Origin: Pseudolysinimonas kribbensis
GTDB lineage: Bacteria; Actinomycetota; Actinomycetes; Actinomycetales; Microbacteriaceae
Assembly (NCBI RefSeq): GCF_030161895.1
Contig: NZ_BSVB01000001.1
Span: forward strand, 2,294,001-2,358,000
Reading direction: 5' to 3'
DNA length: 64,000 bases
Part shown: piece by piece, positions 44,772 to 54,961 of the stretch
Layout of the letters: the number at the start of each line of letters is the position of its first letter
Position numbering within the stretch: position 1 is the stretch's first letter
Position numbers and translations under genes: made by a program
The notes under the pieces: model-generated
What the model saw: only the letters and a program-made list of their open reading frames with translations
Told to the model about the DNA's origin: nothing
Database searches by the model: none

Positions 44772-45920
44772 GTGTACCCCTGGCTCGCGTGGGCGGCGCT
44801 GGTCTTCGGCCTCGTGGTCGGGGCCGGAGCGACGGTTCTGATCGTCGCGGCTCATCGCCGGGGTGCTCGCGCCGTCGCCGTCGCGAGTCCCGCCCTCCCG
44901 GAGGGGGTCGACGAGGTCATCGACGCCCTCGAGTCGGCGGGGGTCGTGCTCGACCCCTCGAACAACGTGCTCACGGCGTCGAACGGCGCGCTCGCCTTCG
45001 GGCTGGTGTGGAACCGGGCGCTCGTGCATCCCGAGCTCGTCGAGCTCGTCGACCGGGTGCGCCGGGAGGGCGAGCCGATCACGCAGGAGCTCACTCTGAG
45101 CCGCGGCCCGTTCGGCGAGGCCCAGATCCACCTGCTCGTACGGGTCGCGCGGCTCGGCAGCCGGTTCGTGCTGCTGCTGGCCGACGACCGCACCGAGTCG
45201 CATCGGCTCGAGGAGGTGCGGCGTGACTTCGTCGCCAACATCAGCCACGAGCTCAAGACCCCCATCGGCGCGGTGGGGCTGCTCGCCGAGGCGCTCGAGT
45301 CCGCGGCGGACGAGCCGGCGGAGGTGCGGCGGTTCGCCGGACGCCTCACGATCGAGGCGGACCGGCTCGGCCGGCTCACGCACGAGATCATCGAGCTCAG
45401 CCGGTTGCAGGCGACGGATGCCCTCGGTCACGCCGAGCTCGTGGACGTCGGCGGCGTGATCGCCCAGGCCGTCGATCGCAACCGGGTCGCGGCCGACGCG
45501 TGCGGCATCCGGCTGGTCGTCGGGGGCGAGAAGCGCGCACAGGTGTACGGCGACGAGCAGCTCCTGGTGACGGCCGTGCACAACCTCATCGCCAATGCCA
45601 TCCAGTACTCGCCCGACGGGTCGAGGGTCGGCATCGGCGTCGCGGTGAACGAGGGCGTCGTCGAGATCGCCGTCACCGACCAGGGGGTCGGGATCCCCGA
45701 GAACGAGCGCGACCGGGTGTTCGAGCGCTTCTTCCGCGTCGACGCGGCGCGCAGCCGCAGCACGGGCGGCAGCGGGCTCGGCCTGAGCATCGTCAAGCAC
45801 GCCGTCCAGAACCACGGGGGCGACGTGCGCGTCTGGTCGCAGCCGGGATCCGGCTCGACCTTCACCATCCGCCTGCCGGAGGCCTCGCACGCGACGGCCG
45901 CGATCCTCGGAGTGACCTGA
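44772..45920 (+). CDS. senX3: SenX3/PhoR-type sensor histidine kinase
   Basis: 382 residues. N-terminal membrane helix (AALVFGLVVGAGATVLIVAA), a PAS-like region, H-box FVANISHELKTPIGAVGLLAEAL, N-box NLIANAIQYSPDGSRV, and G-boxes VTDQGVGIPENERDRVFERFF and GGSGLGLSIVKHAV. Senses phosphate status through Pst/PhoU and phosphorylates the next gene product. The regulator starts at the base after its stop. Confidence 0.92.
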   Translation: MYPWLAWAALVFGLVVGAGATVLIVAAHRRGARAVAVASPALPEGVDEVIDALESAGVVLDPSNNVLTASNGALAFGLVWNRALVHPELVELVDRVRREGEPITQELTLSRGPFGEAQIHLLVRVARLGSRFVLLLADDRTESHRLEEVRRDFVANISHELKTPIGAVGLLAEALESAADEPAEVRRFAGRLTIEADRLGRLTHEIIELSRLQATDALGHAELVDVGGVIAQAVDRNRVAADACGIRLVVGGEKRAQVYGDEQLLVTAVHNLIANAIQYSPDGSRVGIGVAVNEGVVEIAVTDQGVGIPENERDRVFERFFRVDAARSRSTGGSGLGLSIVKHAVQNHGGDVRVWSQPGSGSTFTIRLPEASHATAAILGVT

Positions 45921-46601
45921 GTGGCCCGCATCCTGATCGTCGAAGACGAGCTCTCGCTCAGTGAGCCGCTGTCCTTCCTGCTGCGACGGGAGGGGTACGA
46001 GACCGACACCGCGGCGGACGGCCCGGAGGCGCTCGCCGCCTTCGACCGCGCCGGAGCCGACCTGGTGCTGCTCGACCTCATGCTGCCGGGGTTGCCGGGC
46101 ACGGAGGTGTGCCGCGAGCTGCGGACGCGCTCCTCCGTGCCGATCATCATGCTGACGGCGAAGGACAGCGAGGTGGACATCGTCGTGGGGCTCGAGCTCG
46201 GCGCGGACGACTACGTGACCAAGCCCTATTCGTCGCGCGAGCTGCTGGCGCGCATCCGCGCGGTGCTGCGCCGCCGCGTGGAGACCGAGGTGGATGCCGA
46301 CGCGATCCTGGAGGCGGGCCCGGTGCGGATGGACATCGAGCGGCATTCGGTGTCGGTCGGCGGCGCGGAGGTGGCGATGCCGCTCAAGGAGTTCGAGCTG
46401 CTCGAGCTGCTCATGCGCAACGCCGGACGGGTGCTGACCCGGGGCCAGCTCATCGACCGGGTGTGGGGCGCCGACTACTTCGGTGACACGAAGACGCTCG
46501 ACGTGCACATCAAGCGCATCCGCTCGAGGATCGAGCAGGATCCCTCGCAGCCGTCGATGCTCGTGACCGTGCGCGGCCTCGGCTACCGTTTCGAGGCGTA
46601 G
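45921..46601 (+). CDS. regX3: RegX3/PhoP-type response regulator
   Basis: 226 residues from GTG 45921. Receiver: ILIVEDELSLSEPLSFLL, phosphorylated Asp in VLLDLMLPGLPG, and Lys in DDYVTKPYSSREL. Winged helix: MPLKEFELLELLMRNAG, WGADYFGDTKTLDVHIKRIR and VRGLGYRFEA. Expected to bind the PHO boxes at 36190 and 44672. Confidence 0.94.
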   Translation: MARILIVEDELSLSEPLSFLLRREGYETDTAADGPEALAAFDRAGADLVLLDLMLPGLPGTEVCRELRTRSSVPIIMLTAKDSEVDIVVGLELGADDYVTKPYSSRELLARIRAVLRRRVETEVDADAILEAGPVRMDIERHSVSVGGAEVAMPLKEFELLELLMRNAGRVLTRGQLIDRVWGADYFGDTKTLDVHIKRIRSRIEQDPSQPSMLVTVRGLGYRFEA

Positions 46602-46610
46602 CGCCGCCCT

Positions 46611-47165
46611 TTACGGCGTCGGCGAGGAGCTCGGCGCCGGGCTCTCGGTGGCGCCGGACAGCGGCGTCATCGTGGGCGTCGGAGTCGGCTTGGGCGGCGT
46701 GGTCGGGTCGAGCTTCTGGTACTCGCCCTGCCGGTTGGTCAGCACCGGGACGGTGATCTGCTTGCCGGGCTCCGAGCCGTACTGCACGTAGAGCGCCAGC
46801 AGGCCGCCCGCGTCGGTGGCGATGTCGGGCAGGAAGACCTGGCCCTTGGACCCGTACCCGAGATCGGTCGCCTTGCCGGGCGCCAGCGTCACCTTCTTGG
46901 TGTGCCGGCCGTCGACGTCGTACTGGATCGACAGGGTCACCCTCTCGTCGGACCCGTTGTACGCCTGCGCGACGAGGTTGCCGTTCTGCCCGTTCTTCGT
47001 GATCACGAGCGTGTTGAGCAGCTTGACGTCGCCGACGGTGACGTTCACGCCGTCCGTGACGTCGTTGATCTCCTTGGTGGCGATCGGGGTGACGAACGTG
47101 CAGCCCGCGATCCCGGCGACCACGAGCCCGGCGGTCACGATCGAGGCGAATGCCCGAGCCTTCAA
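46611..47165 (-). CDS. Small secreted lipoprotein, function unknown
   Basis: 184 residues from TTG 47165, behind GGAGGA. Signal and lipobox ...VVAGIAGC near residue 22; a beta-rich domain (VGDVKLLNTLVITKNGQNG, LVAQAYNGSDERVTLSIQYD, ITVPVLTNRQGEY); then a Pro/Thr-rich tail. The family is often found beside carD in this group. It converges on regX3 and is divergent from carD. Confidence 0.82.
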   Translation of the reverse strand: MKARAFASIVTAGLVVAGIAGCTFVTPIATKEINDVTDGVNVTVGDVKLLNTLVITKNGQNGNLVAQAYNGSDERVTLSIQYDVDGRHTKKVTLAPGKATDLGYGSKGQVFLPDIATDAGGLLALYVQYGSEPGKQITVPVLTNRQGEYQKLDPTTPPKPTPTPTMTPLSGATESPAPSSSPTP

Positions 47166-47249
47166 CTGGTCCTCCCGAGGGTCGTGCCCAGCATATCCGG
47201 ACGGGCGACGGGGCCCGGACCGCCCCCGGAGGCTGAAGGTCCGCTGTGG

Positions 47250-47255
47250 TAAAAT
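47250..47255 (+). promoter_or_regulatory. -10 box TAAAAT, carD promoter
   Basis: A near-consensus AT-rich hexamer in very GC-rich DNA, 26 bases before the carD ATG, leaving room for the AAGGA ribosome site. Confidence 0.6.
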
Positions 47256-47281
47256 GGAAGGTCTGCGGAAGGAACAACTCC

Positions 47282-47764
47282 ATGCTTTTCGAGGTCGGCG
47301 AGACGGTCGTCTATCCCCACCACGGTGCCGCCACCATCACGGAGGTGAAGAAGCGCACGATTCGAGGCGAGGAGAAGGTCTACCTCAAGCTCAACGTCAC
47401 GCAGGGTGATCTCACCATCGAGGTCCCTGCGGAGAACGTCGACCTCGTCGGCGTGCGCGACGTGATCGGCAAGGAGGGCCTCGACCGCGTGTTCGAGGTG
47501 CTGCGCGCCCCGTTCACCGAGGAGCCCACCAACTGGAGCCGCCGCTACAAGGCGAACCTCGAGAAGCTCGCCTCCGGCGATGTGATCAAGGTCTCCGAGG
47601 TCGTGCGCGATCTGTGGCGCCGCGATCAGGACCGCGGCCTCTCGGCCGGCGAGAAGCGCATGCTCGCGAAGGCCCGCCAGATCCTGATCTCCGAGCTCGC
47701 CCTCGCCGAGAAGACCGACGAGGAGCAGGCGTCGACCGTCCTCGACGAGGTCCTGGCCTCCTAA
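47282..47764 (+). CDS. carD: CarD-family RNA polymerase-binding transcription factor
   Basis: 160 residues. N-terminal Tudor-like RNAP-beta interaction domain ([32 protein letters not shown]) and C-terminal DNA-binding helices ([37 protein letters not shown]). Stabilises open complexes, notably at rRNA promoters; essential in mycobacteria. AAGGA lies 8 bases before the ATG. Confidence 0.95.
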   Translation: MLFEVGETVVYPHHGAATITEVKKRTIRGEEKVYLKLNVTQGDLTIEVPAENVDLVGVRDVIGKEGLDRVFEVLRAPFTEEPTNWSRRYKANLEKLASGDVIKVSEVVRDLWRRDQDRGLSAGEKRMLAKARQILISELALAEKTDEEQASTVLDEVLAS

Positions 47765-47787
47765 ACATCAGGCCGCGGAGGCCCGGG

Positions 47788-48451
47788 ATGCGCGTCGCGG
47801 TCGTCGTCGTGGCGGCCGGTTCCGGCTCGCGGCTCGGCCGCGACCGGCCGAAGGCGTTCGTCGAGCTCGGAGGCACGACGATCCTGGAGCACGCCCTGCG
47901 CCGGGCGTGCGCGGCGGCGTCCGTCACGCAGATCGTCGTCGTCGCCCCGCCGGAACGGGTCGGCGAGGCCGGCGCGATCGCGCGACGCGTCGACCCCGGG
48001 ATCGCCGTGGTGGCCGGGGGCGCGCATCGTCAGGCGTCCGTCGCCGCGGGTCTCGCGCTCGTCGACCCCGCCGCCGGCGTCGTGCTGGTCCACGACGCCG
48101 CCCGCCCGCTCACCCCGCCGGAGCAGTTCGACGCCGTCGCCGCGGCGGTGACCGCCGACGCGGGCGCCGTGCCCGGGCTCCCGGTGTCCGACACGATCAA
48201 GCGGGTCGAGGGGGAGGTCGTCCGGGAGACCGTCGACCGCAGCGCGCTCGTCGCGATGCAGACGCCGCAGGGATTCCCCGCTCGGCGCTGCTGGCCGCCT
48301 ACGCCGCCGCCGACCGCGACTACACCGACGACGCCGCCCTGTTCTCGGCGGCAGGGCACGAGGTGACCGTGGTACCGGGTGACCCCACGGCGTTCAAGAT
48401 CACGACGGAGGCCGACCTGCACCGGGCGGCCGCGACGCTCGAGGGGGCGGC
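47788..48451 (+). CDS. ispD: 2-C-methyl-D-erythritol 4-phosphate cytidylyltransferase (frameshifted)
   Basis: Methylerythritol-phosphate pathway step 3. MRVAVVVVAAGSGSRLGRDRPKAF is the nucleotide-binding start; VLVHDAARPLTPPEQF, SDTIKRVEG and MQTPQGFPRSALLAAY (after adding one C at 48276-48279) follow, then DDAALFSAAGHEVTVVPGD and FKITTEADL. No stop is seen before ispF. Adding one G at 48443-48447 would join the two in frame as a bifunctional IspDF. Confidence 0.9.
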
Positions 48452-48919
48452 ATGCGCACCGGCATCGGCATCGACGTGCACGCGTACGACGACGCGGCGC
48501 CTCTCTGGCTCGGCGGGCTGTACTGGCCCGACCAGCCGGGGCTCGCCGGGCACAGCGACGGCGACGCCGTCATCCACGCCGTGTGCGACGCGCTGCTGTC
48601 GGCCGCGGGGCTCGGCGACATCGGCGGACGCTTCGGCTCCGACGACCCGCGCTTCGCCGGAGCGCGGAGCGAGCTGTTCCTGGGCGACACGCTCGAGGCG
48701 GTCGCCGGCGCCGGTTTCGGCGTCGTCAACGTCGCGGTGCAGGTCATCGGCGACCGGCCCCGGATCTCGGAGCGGCGCAGCGAGATCGAGGCGCTGCTCG
48801 GCGGCCGGATCGGTGCGCCCGTGAGCGTCGCGGGCACGACCTCCGATCACCTCGGCTTCACGGGTCGCGGGGAGGGCGTGGCCGTGATCGCCACGGCGCT
48901 GCTCACGAGGGCGTCCTGA
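48452..48919 (+). CDS. ispF: 2-C-methyl-D-erythritol 2,4-cyclodiphosphate synthase
   Basis: 155 residues if translated from ATG 48452. Family motifs: TGIGIDVHAYD (zinc Asp and His), LAGHSDGDAVIHAVCDALLSA, GLGDIGGRF and NVAVQVIGDRPRIS, TTSDHLGFTGRGEG. Follows ispD with no gap and may be fused to it. There is no separate ribosome site. Confidence 0.93.
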   Translation: MRTGIGIDVHAYDDAAPLWLGGLYWPDQPGLAGHSDGDAVIHAVCDALLSAAGLGDIGGRFGSDDPRFAGARSELFLGDTLEAVAGAGFGVVNVAVQVIGDRPRISERRSEIEALLGGRIGAPVSVAGTTSDHLGFTGRGEGVAVIATALLTRAS

Positions 48920-48931
48920 CGGAGCACGCCC

Positions 48932-48937
48932 TAGGCT
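48932..48937 (+). promoter_or_regulatory. -10 box TAGGCT, leaderless promoter of cysS
   Basis: TAGGCT lies 6 bases before the GTG at 48944. Confidence 0.55.
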
Positions 48938-48943
48938 CGACGG

Positions 48944-50368
48944 GTGACGATCCGGCTCTACGACACGCGCGAGCAGCAGTTGCGTGACTTCACGCCGCTC
49001 GTCGAGGGCGAGGTCGGGCTCTACGTCTGCGGGCCGACGGTGCAGTCCTCGCCGCACATCGGCCACCTGCGCAGCGCCCTGGTCTACGACCTGTGGCGGC
49101 GCTGGTTCGAGCACCGCGGATACCGCGTCAGGTTCATCCGCAACGTCACCGACATCGACGACAAGATCCTCGCCAACGAGAGCGCGACGGAACCCTGGTG
49201 GGCGGTCGCGTACCGGGTGGAGACGGAGTTCTCGGCCGCGTATCGCGCGCTCGGCATCCGGGAGCCCACCTACGAGCCGCGCGCGACCGGCAGCGTGCCG
49301 CAGATGCTGGAGCTGATCCAGCGCCTGATCGACGGCGGGCATGCCTACGTCGCCGACGACGACACGGGCGACGTCTACTTCGACACCACCACCTGGCCCG
49401 ACTACGGCGCCCTGACCCGCCAGCGGCTCGGCGACATGGCCGAGTCGGCCGACGCCCCCACGCGCGGCAAGCGCGACCCGCACGACTTCGCGCTCTGGAA
49501 GGGCGCCAAGGCCGGCGAACCGGCGTCGGCGAGCTGGCCGGCACCCTGGGGAGCCGATGGCGCGGGCGGCGGACGGCCGGGATGGCACATCGAGTGCTCC
49601 GCGATGTCGCGCCGCTATCTCGGCGATGCCTTCGACATCCACGGCGGCGGACTCGACCTGCGCTTTCCGCATCACGAGAACGAGCTCGCCCAGTCGAGTG
49701 CGCTGGGCTTCGGCTTCGCGCAGTACTGGGTGCACAACGGGCTCGTGAACGTCGAGGGCCAGAAGATGTCGAAGTCGCTCGGCAACTCGGTCTTCGCGGG
49801 CGAGGTGCTCGGCGGTGCGCGGCCGATCGTGGTGCGCTACTACCTCGCGAGCGCGCACTACCGCTCGACGATCGACTACCAGAACGGGTCGCTCGCCGAG
49901 GCGGAGGCCGCGTTCGAGCGGATCGAGGGGTTCCTGGCACGCACGGCGAAGGCGCTGGAGGCCGAGCCGGCGACGGGTGTGCCCGGCGCCGTTCCTGAGG
50001 CGTTCGCGGCGGCGATGGACGACGACCTCGGCACGCCGCAGGCGTTCGCCGTGCTACACGAGACGGTGCGGGCCGGCAACGCGGCGCTCGACGCGGGCGA
50101 CCTCGCGGCGGCGGCGACGGCGCGGGCGCAGGTGCTCGCGATGACCGGTGTGCTGGGCATCGACCCGACCGCACCCGAGTGGGCGACCGGCGGCGACGGG
50201 GCGGATGCCGCGGCACTCGGCGTGCTCGTCGAGCGACTCCTCGACGACCGGGCCCGTGCGCGGGCGGCGAAGGACTTCGGAGCGGCGGATCGCATCCGCG
50301 ACGAGCTCGCGGACGCCGGCATCGTGCTGGAGGACGCCGCGAACGGGACCCAGTGGAGCGTGGGCTGA
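48944..50368 (+). CDS. cysS: Cysteinyl-tRNA synthetase
   Basis: 474 residues, intact, of CysS rather than shorter MshC length. Zinc and ATP motifs: [18 protein letters not shown] (HIGH), [34 protein letters not shown] and KMSKSLGNS (KMSKS). GTG start. Its TGA overlaps the rlmB ATG. Confidence 0.96.
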   Translation: MTIRLYDTREQQLRDFTPLVEGEVGLYVCGPTVQSSPHIGHLRSALVYDLWRRWFEHRGYRVRFIRNVTDIDDKILANESATEPWWAVAYRVETEFSAAYRALGIREPTYEPRATGSVPQMLELIQRLIDGGHAYVADDDTGDVYFDTTTWPDYGALTRQRLGDMAESADAPTRGKRDPHDFALWKGAKAGEPASASWPAPWGADGAGGGRPGWHIECSAMSRRYLGDAFDIHGGGLDLRFPHHENELAQSSALGFGFAQYWVHNGLVNVEGQKMSKSLGNSVFAGEVLGGARPIVVRYYLASAHYRSTIDYQNGSLAEAEAAFERIEGFLARTAKALEAEPATGVPGAVPEAFAAAMDDDLGTPQAFAVLHETVRAGNAALDAGDLAAAATARAQVLAMTGVLGIDPTAPEWATGGDGADAAALGVLVERLLDDRARARAAKDFGAADRIRDELADAGIVLEDAANGTQWSVG

Positions 50369-51375
50369 TGACGAAACCGGGACGGCCGGGCGGCCGCAAG
50401 GGCGGCAAGAAGGGCGCGACCACGGGCACCGGCGGCCACGGCCGCAAGGCGCTCGAGGGCAAGGGCCCGACCCCCAAGGCGGAGGACCGCAGCTGGCACG
50501 TCGCCGGCAAGCGCAAGGCGGCCAACGACCGGCTCGAGGCCGCGCGCACGCGCTACGGGCGCGGCGGCACGGGCGCGGGATCCTCGGGCGGGCAGCGCCG
50601 GCCGGCACCGCGGTCCCGCCGGGGCGAGGAGAGCGAGGTCGTGACCGGCCGCAACTCGGTGCTCGAGGCGCTGCGGGCACGCATCCCGGCCACGGCGCTC
50701 TACATCGCGGCGCGCGTGGAGATGGACGACCGTCTCAAGGAGACGCTCGCCCTCGCGACGAAGCGCGGCATCCCGGTGCTGGAGGTCATGCGCCCGGAGC
50801 TCGACCGGCTGAGCGGTCCGGATGCCGTGCACCAGGGCGTCGCGCTCAAGGTGCCGGCCTACGAGTACGCGCACCCGCTGGAGCTGCTCGACCGGATCGA
50901 GGACGGCGGCGGCGTGCCGCTGCTCGTCGCCCTCGACGGGGTGACCGACCCGCGCAACCTGGGGGCGATCATCCGCTCGGTCGCGGCGTTCGGCGGCCAG
51001 GGCGTGATCGTGCCGTCGCGCCGGTCGGTCGGGATGACGGCGGCGGCCTGGAAGACCTCGGCCGGTGCGGCGACGCGCGTGCCCGTCGCGATGGCGCCGA
51101 ACCTCACGCAGACGCTCAAGGAGCTCAAGGCGCGCGGCGTCTTCGTGCTCGGACTCGACGGGGGCGGCGACCTGTCGCTGCCCGGTCTGGAGCTCGCGCC
51201 GCAGCCGCTCGTGCTCGTCGTCGGCAGCGAGGGCGACGGACTCTCGCGGCTCGTGACCGAGACCTGCGACGCGGTCGTGTCGATCCCGATCGAGTCCTCG
51301 ACGGAGTCGCTCAACGCCGGGATCGCCGTGAGCGTCGCGCTGTACGAGATCGCGAAGCTCCGCGCCGAGCGCTGA
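50368..51375 (+). CDS. rlmB: 23S rRNA (guanosine-2'-O) methyltransferase, RlmB/TrmH family
   Basis: 335 residues. A long basic N-terminal tail (KPGRPGGRKGGKKGA), then the substrate-binding domain from VVTGRNSVLEALRARI, and the SPOUT knot: VALDGVTDPRNLGAIIRSVAAFG, LVVGSEGDGLSRLV and SIPIESSTESLNAGIAVSVALYE. Methylates G2251-equivalent of 23S rRNA. Confidence 0.93.
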   Translation: MTKPGRPGGRKGGKKGATTGTGGHGRKALEGKGPTPKAEDRSWHVAGKRKAANDRLEAARTRYGRGGTGAGSSGGQRRPAPRSRRGEESEVVTGRNSVLEALRARIPATALYIAARVEMDDRLKETLALATKRGIPVLEVMRPELDRLSGPDAVHQGVALKVPAYEYAHPLELLDRIEDGGGVPLLVALDGVTDPRNLGAIIRSVAAFGGQGVIVPSRRSVGMTAAAWKTSAGAATRVPVAMAPNLTQTLKELKARGVFVLGLDGGGDLSLPGLELAPQPLVLVVGSEGDGLSRLVTETCDAVVSIPIESSTESLNAGIAVSVALYEIAKLRAER

Positions 51376-51378
51376 GGC

Positions 51379-53620
51379 TCAGTCGCTGAGGCCGAACCGG
51401 GCGTGCAGCCGCGTCAGCGGCGCGGGCGCCCACCACATGATCCGGCGCTGCCAGGTCATGAACGCCGGCACGAGCAGACAGCGTACGAGCGTCGCATCGA
51501 TGAGCACGGCGACGGCCAGACCGATGCCGAGCTGTTTGATGACCATGAGGTCGCCGCTGGCGAACCCCAGGAACACGAGAACGATGATGAGCGCGGCCGA
51601 TGTGATGATGCGTCCGGAGCGCTGCAGGCCGAGGGCGATGGCCTCGGGACCGGGCAGGCCGGCATCCACCCGTTCCTTGATGCGCGACAGGATGAACATC
51701 TCGTAGTCCATCGCGAGCCCGAAGCCGAACACGAAGGTCAGCAGCAGCACGAGCACGTCGACGCCGTAGACGTGCGACGGGTCGAAGCCGAGGATCGGCG
51801 CGAAGTTGCCCAGCTCGAACCCCCACACCAGCACGCCGACCGAGGCGCCGAGTGAGAGCGCGCTCGCGATGAGCGCCTTGAGCGGCACGACGAGCGATCC
51901 GGTCATGAGGAACAGCAGTGCGATGGTGCCGATCGCGATGATGAGGGCGGCCCACGGCGCTCCGCGCAGAAGGGAGGCCGACAGGTCGGTCGTCGACGCG
52001 TCGATGCCCGACACCCAGTGCCGGAAGGGGGCGGGTCGGCCCGGATCTCCTGCACGACCGCGATCCCGTCGCGGCCGTCGACGCGCACGCGGGCGCCCCA
52101 GCCGTCGCCGGAGCGCACCGGGGCGGCGACGGAGTGCACGTGGTCGAGCGACTCCACGCTCCGCGACCAGGTCTCGGCGTCGGCGCGCGTCGAGGTGACC
52201 AGCTCGACCCGCACGAGGGCGGCATCCGGGAAGCGGTCGTCGAGCGTGGTCTGGAACGCGTACTGCGTCGACACCCGCGGGATCGCGTCGACGCTCGTGT
52301 TGGCCAGATGCAGCGTGAACAGCGGACTGCCGACCGCGACCAGCACGACGACGCACGCGAGCGTGACGAGCGCCGGATGCCGTTGCACCCGCCGCGTGAG
52401 CCGCGAGAAGAACCCGTCGTCGGGCGCGATGTCGCCGAAGCGCGCGACGAGAGCCCGGACCCCCGGCACCCGCGCGAGCGCACCGGGGCGGATCAGGCGC
52501 TCGCCGCTCAGCGACAGCAGCGCCGGCATGAGCGTGAGCGCCGACGCGATCGCGATGACCGTGACCGCCATGGCCGCGACGCCGATCGCCTTGATCATGT
52601 CGGGCTCGAAGACGAGCAGGCCGAGCGAGGCGATCGCGAACGTCGTGCCCGAGAACGCGACGGTACGGCCGGCGCGGTCGGTCGTCAGCGCGATCGCGTC
52701 GATCCGCGCGCCGCGGCCGCGAGCCGAGGTGCGATACAGCTCGCGGAAGCGGCTCACCATGAGCAGCCCGTAGTCGATCGAGAGGCCGAGCCCGACCGCG
52801 GTCACGACGTTGATGACGGTGTTGGCGACATCCATCACGTACGTGAACCCGAGCAGCGCGCCCAGGGCGCCGAGGATCGAGGCGCCCGCGCCGACCAGCG
52901 GCAGCCCGGCAGCGAGGAACCCGCCGAAGACGAACAGCATCACGAGCAGCGCGACCGGCAGCGCCACCGTCTCGCCGCGGCGCAGATCGTTCTCGGAGGT
53001 GCCCTGCAGCGAGTCGGTGAGGAGGCTGCCGCCGCCCACTTCCACGGTCGAGTGCGGGAATGCGTCGCGGATGCGGTCACGTGCCTGTTCGAGCACGTGC
53101 CGCACGCGCAGCTTTGCCGCGGTCGACGGGTGCTCGGAGATCGAGGCGGTCAGCAGCACGCCGCGGCCGTCCTTCGAGAACAGCGGCGCGAGCTGCGGCG
53201 CCCGCGACCCGTCGGGCAGCGCCGGGATCGCGAGCGGGTCGGTGTACGCGACATGCGGCAGCGGCCCCAGCCGGTCACCGAGGTCGGCGGCGAGTTCCGC
53301 CAGCCGGGTCGAGTGGGGGTCGACGCCGTGCACCAGGAGCGTGAAGCCGGTCGTGCCGGAGCCCGAGCTCAGCAGATCCTGACCCTGCTGCGCCTCGCCC
53401 TGCACCCTCGGGATGCCGTCGCTGAGCCGCTGGAACAGCGTCTGTCCCCCGCGCCCCCGAGGGCGAACGCTCCGGCGGCGCCGAGCACGATCCCCCACAC
53501 CACGAGCACGACGACCGGATGCCGTGCCGACGCCCGCCCGAGCGCCGCCAGCGGGCGCCGATGCCCGCGAGTGACCACTTTGTGCGCCTCGTGGGCGGGC
53601 GAGTGGTCGAAATCGGTCAT
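51379..53620 (-). CDS. MmpL/MMPL-family RND transporter (two frameshifts)
   Basis: About 747 residues. Two MMPL domains, each with a large extracytoplasmic loop and a helix carrying the proton-relay Asp-Tyr: SIDYGLLMVSRFREL and AMDYEMFILSRIKER. Missing bases at C5 53446-53450 and G5 52027-52031 break the frame; corrected joins read ALGGAGGQTLFQRL and DPPPFRHWVSGID. Likely exports lipids or hydrophobic compounds. The start codon and first 20 or so residues (MTDFDHSPAHEAHKVV) lie inside the R3 repeat. Confidence 0.87.
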
Positions 53621-53629
53621 TCGCGGGTC
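53563..53629. repeat. R3 interspersed inverted repeat, copy b (contains mmpL start codon)
   Basis: Left arm GCCCGCGAGTGACCACTTT (53563-53581) and right arm GGTCGAAATCGGTCATTCGC (53605-53624), continuing GGG. Same element as 30974-31038. On the minus strand the right arm contains the ATG of the MmpL gene, and its edge abuts the stop of the DUF4032 gene. Confidence 0.75.
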
Positions 53630-54916
53630 AGACGCGGTCGCGCCAGTTCTCGCCCTCGAGGTCGATGACCTCGGTGGGGAGGGTGAGCGCGCTCGTCGGG
53701 GGCCGTAGACGGTCGCCTCGTCGCGGCGGTGGCGCAGCACCGTGTCGATGTAGGAGGTCAGCGCCTCGGCGAGCGGCACGTTGCGGTCCTCCTCCTGCGA
53801 GCGGTACCAGCGGTGCTCCAGCAGCTGGTGGAACAGCTCAGCCGGCTCGAGCTTGCCGCGCAGATCCTTCGGGATCGCGCGGGTGATCGGCTCGAAGACG
53901 CGCACGAGCCACTCGTGCGCCACGACCTCCTCGTCGCGGCCCACCCGGTCGCCGCTCGTGCGGTAGGCGTCGAGGTCGTTGAGCAGCCGCCGCGCCTGGT
54001 TCTCGCCCGCGTCGAGGCCGGTGAGCCGCAGCAGCCGGCGGGAATGGTGGCCCGCGTCGACGACCTTCGGCTGGATGCGCACCCGGCTGCCGTCGGCATC
54101 CCGCCGCACCGAGATCTCGTCGACGTCGAACCCGAGATCGTTGAGCCGCTCGACCCGGCGGGCGATCCGCCAGCGCTCCGACTCCGGGAACGATTCGGAT
54201 GCCGTGAGCTCGGTCCACAGCGACCGGTACGCCGTGACGATCCCGTCGGCCACGCGGATCGGGTCGATCGCGTCATCGAGCCGGCCGCCGGACTCGAGGT
54301 CGAACAGCTCGCCCGCGATGTTGACGCGTGCGATCTCGAGGTCGTGCTCGCGCTGGCCCTCGCTGAGGCCCGCCTCGTGCAGCACTCCGGTCTCGGCATC
54401 CACGAGGTAGGCGGCGAACGATCCCGCGTCACGACGGAACAGCGTGTTGGACAGCGACACGTCGCCCCAGAAGAAGCCCGCGATGTGCAGCTTCGCCAGC
54501 AGCACCGCGAGCGCGTCGACGAACCGCACCGCCGTCTCGGGTCGCAGGGTCTGGGAGAACAGGGCCCGGTACGGCAGCGAGAAACGCAGGTGCCGTGTGA
54601 CGAGGGCGGGCTCCAGCACCTCGCCGTCGGCCGTCGCGCGGTTCGTGATGACGGCGACCGGCTCGACGCAGGGCAGCTCGAGCCGCTCGAGCGTGCGCAG
54701 CAGGTCGTACTCATGGCGGGCGAGATCCTCCGTCGTCTCCTTGACCGCGATGACCGTGCCGCCGAGGTTGACGAACCGCACGAGGTGGCGCGAGATGCCC
54801 TTCGGGAGTGCCGCGATCACGTCGTCCGGCCAGAGCTCGAGCGGCAGATCCCACGGCAGATCGAGCAGCGGTGTCGGGTCGGCGACGGTCGACGTGATGT
54901 TCAGCGCGGAGACCAC
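53628..54916 (-). CDS. DUF4032-domain, kinase-like protein (frameshifted near 3' end)
   Basis: About 429 residues from GTG 54916. N-terminal kinase-like half: FVNLGGTVIAVKETTEDLARHEYDLL (Lys), LAVLLAKLHIAGFFWGDVSLSNTLF (HRD-like region) and AYLVDAETGVLHE (DFG-like Asp). The C-terminal half is DUF4032 (FHQLLEHRWYRSQEEDRNVPLAEAL). One missing C at 53698-53702 hides the end DLEGENWRDRV. Conserved in actinobacteria; substrate unknown. Upstream of mmpL with an 8-base gap. Confidence 0.85.
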
Positions 54917-54922
54917 GCCCCG

Positions 54923-54928
54923 AGCCTA
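54923..54928 (-). promoter_or_regulatory. -10 box TAGGCT, leaderless promoter of the DUF4032 gene
   Basis: On the minus strand TAGGCT lies 6 bases before the GTG at 54916. Confidence 0.55.
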
Positions 54929-54961
54929 GGAGCAGCGCGCCGTGTTCCGTGCGCCCGGTTC

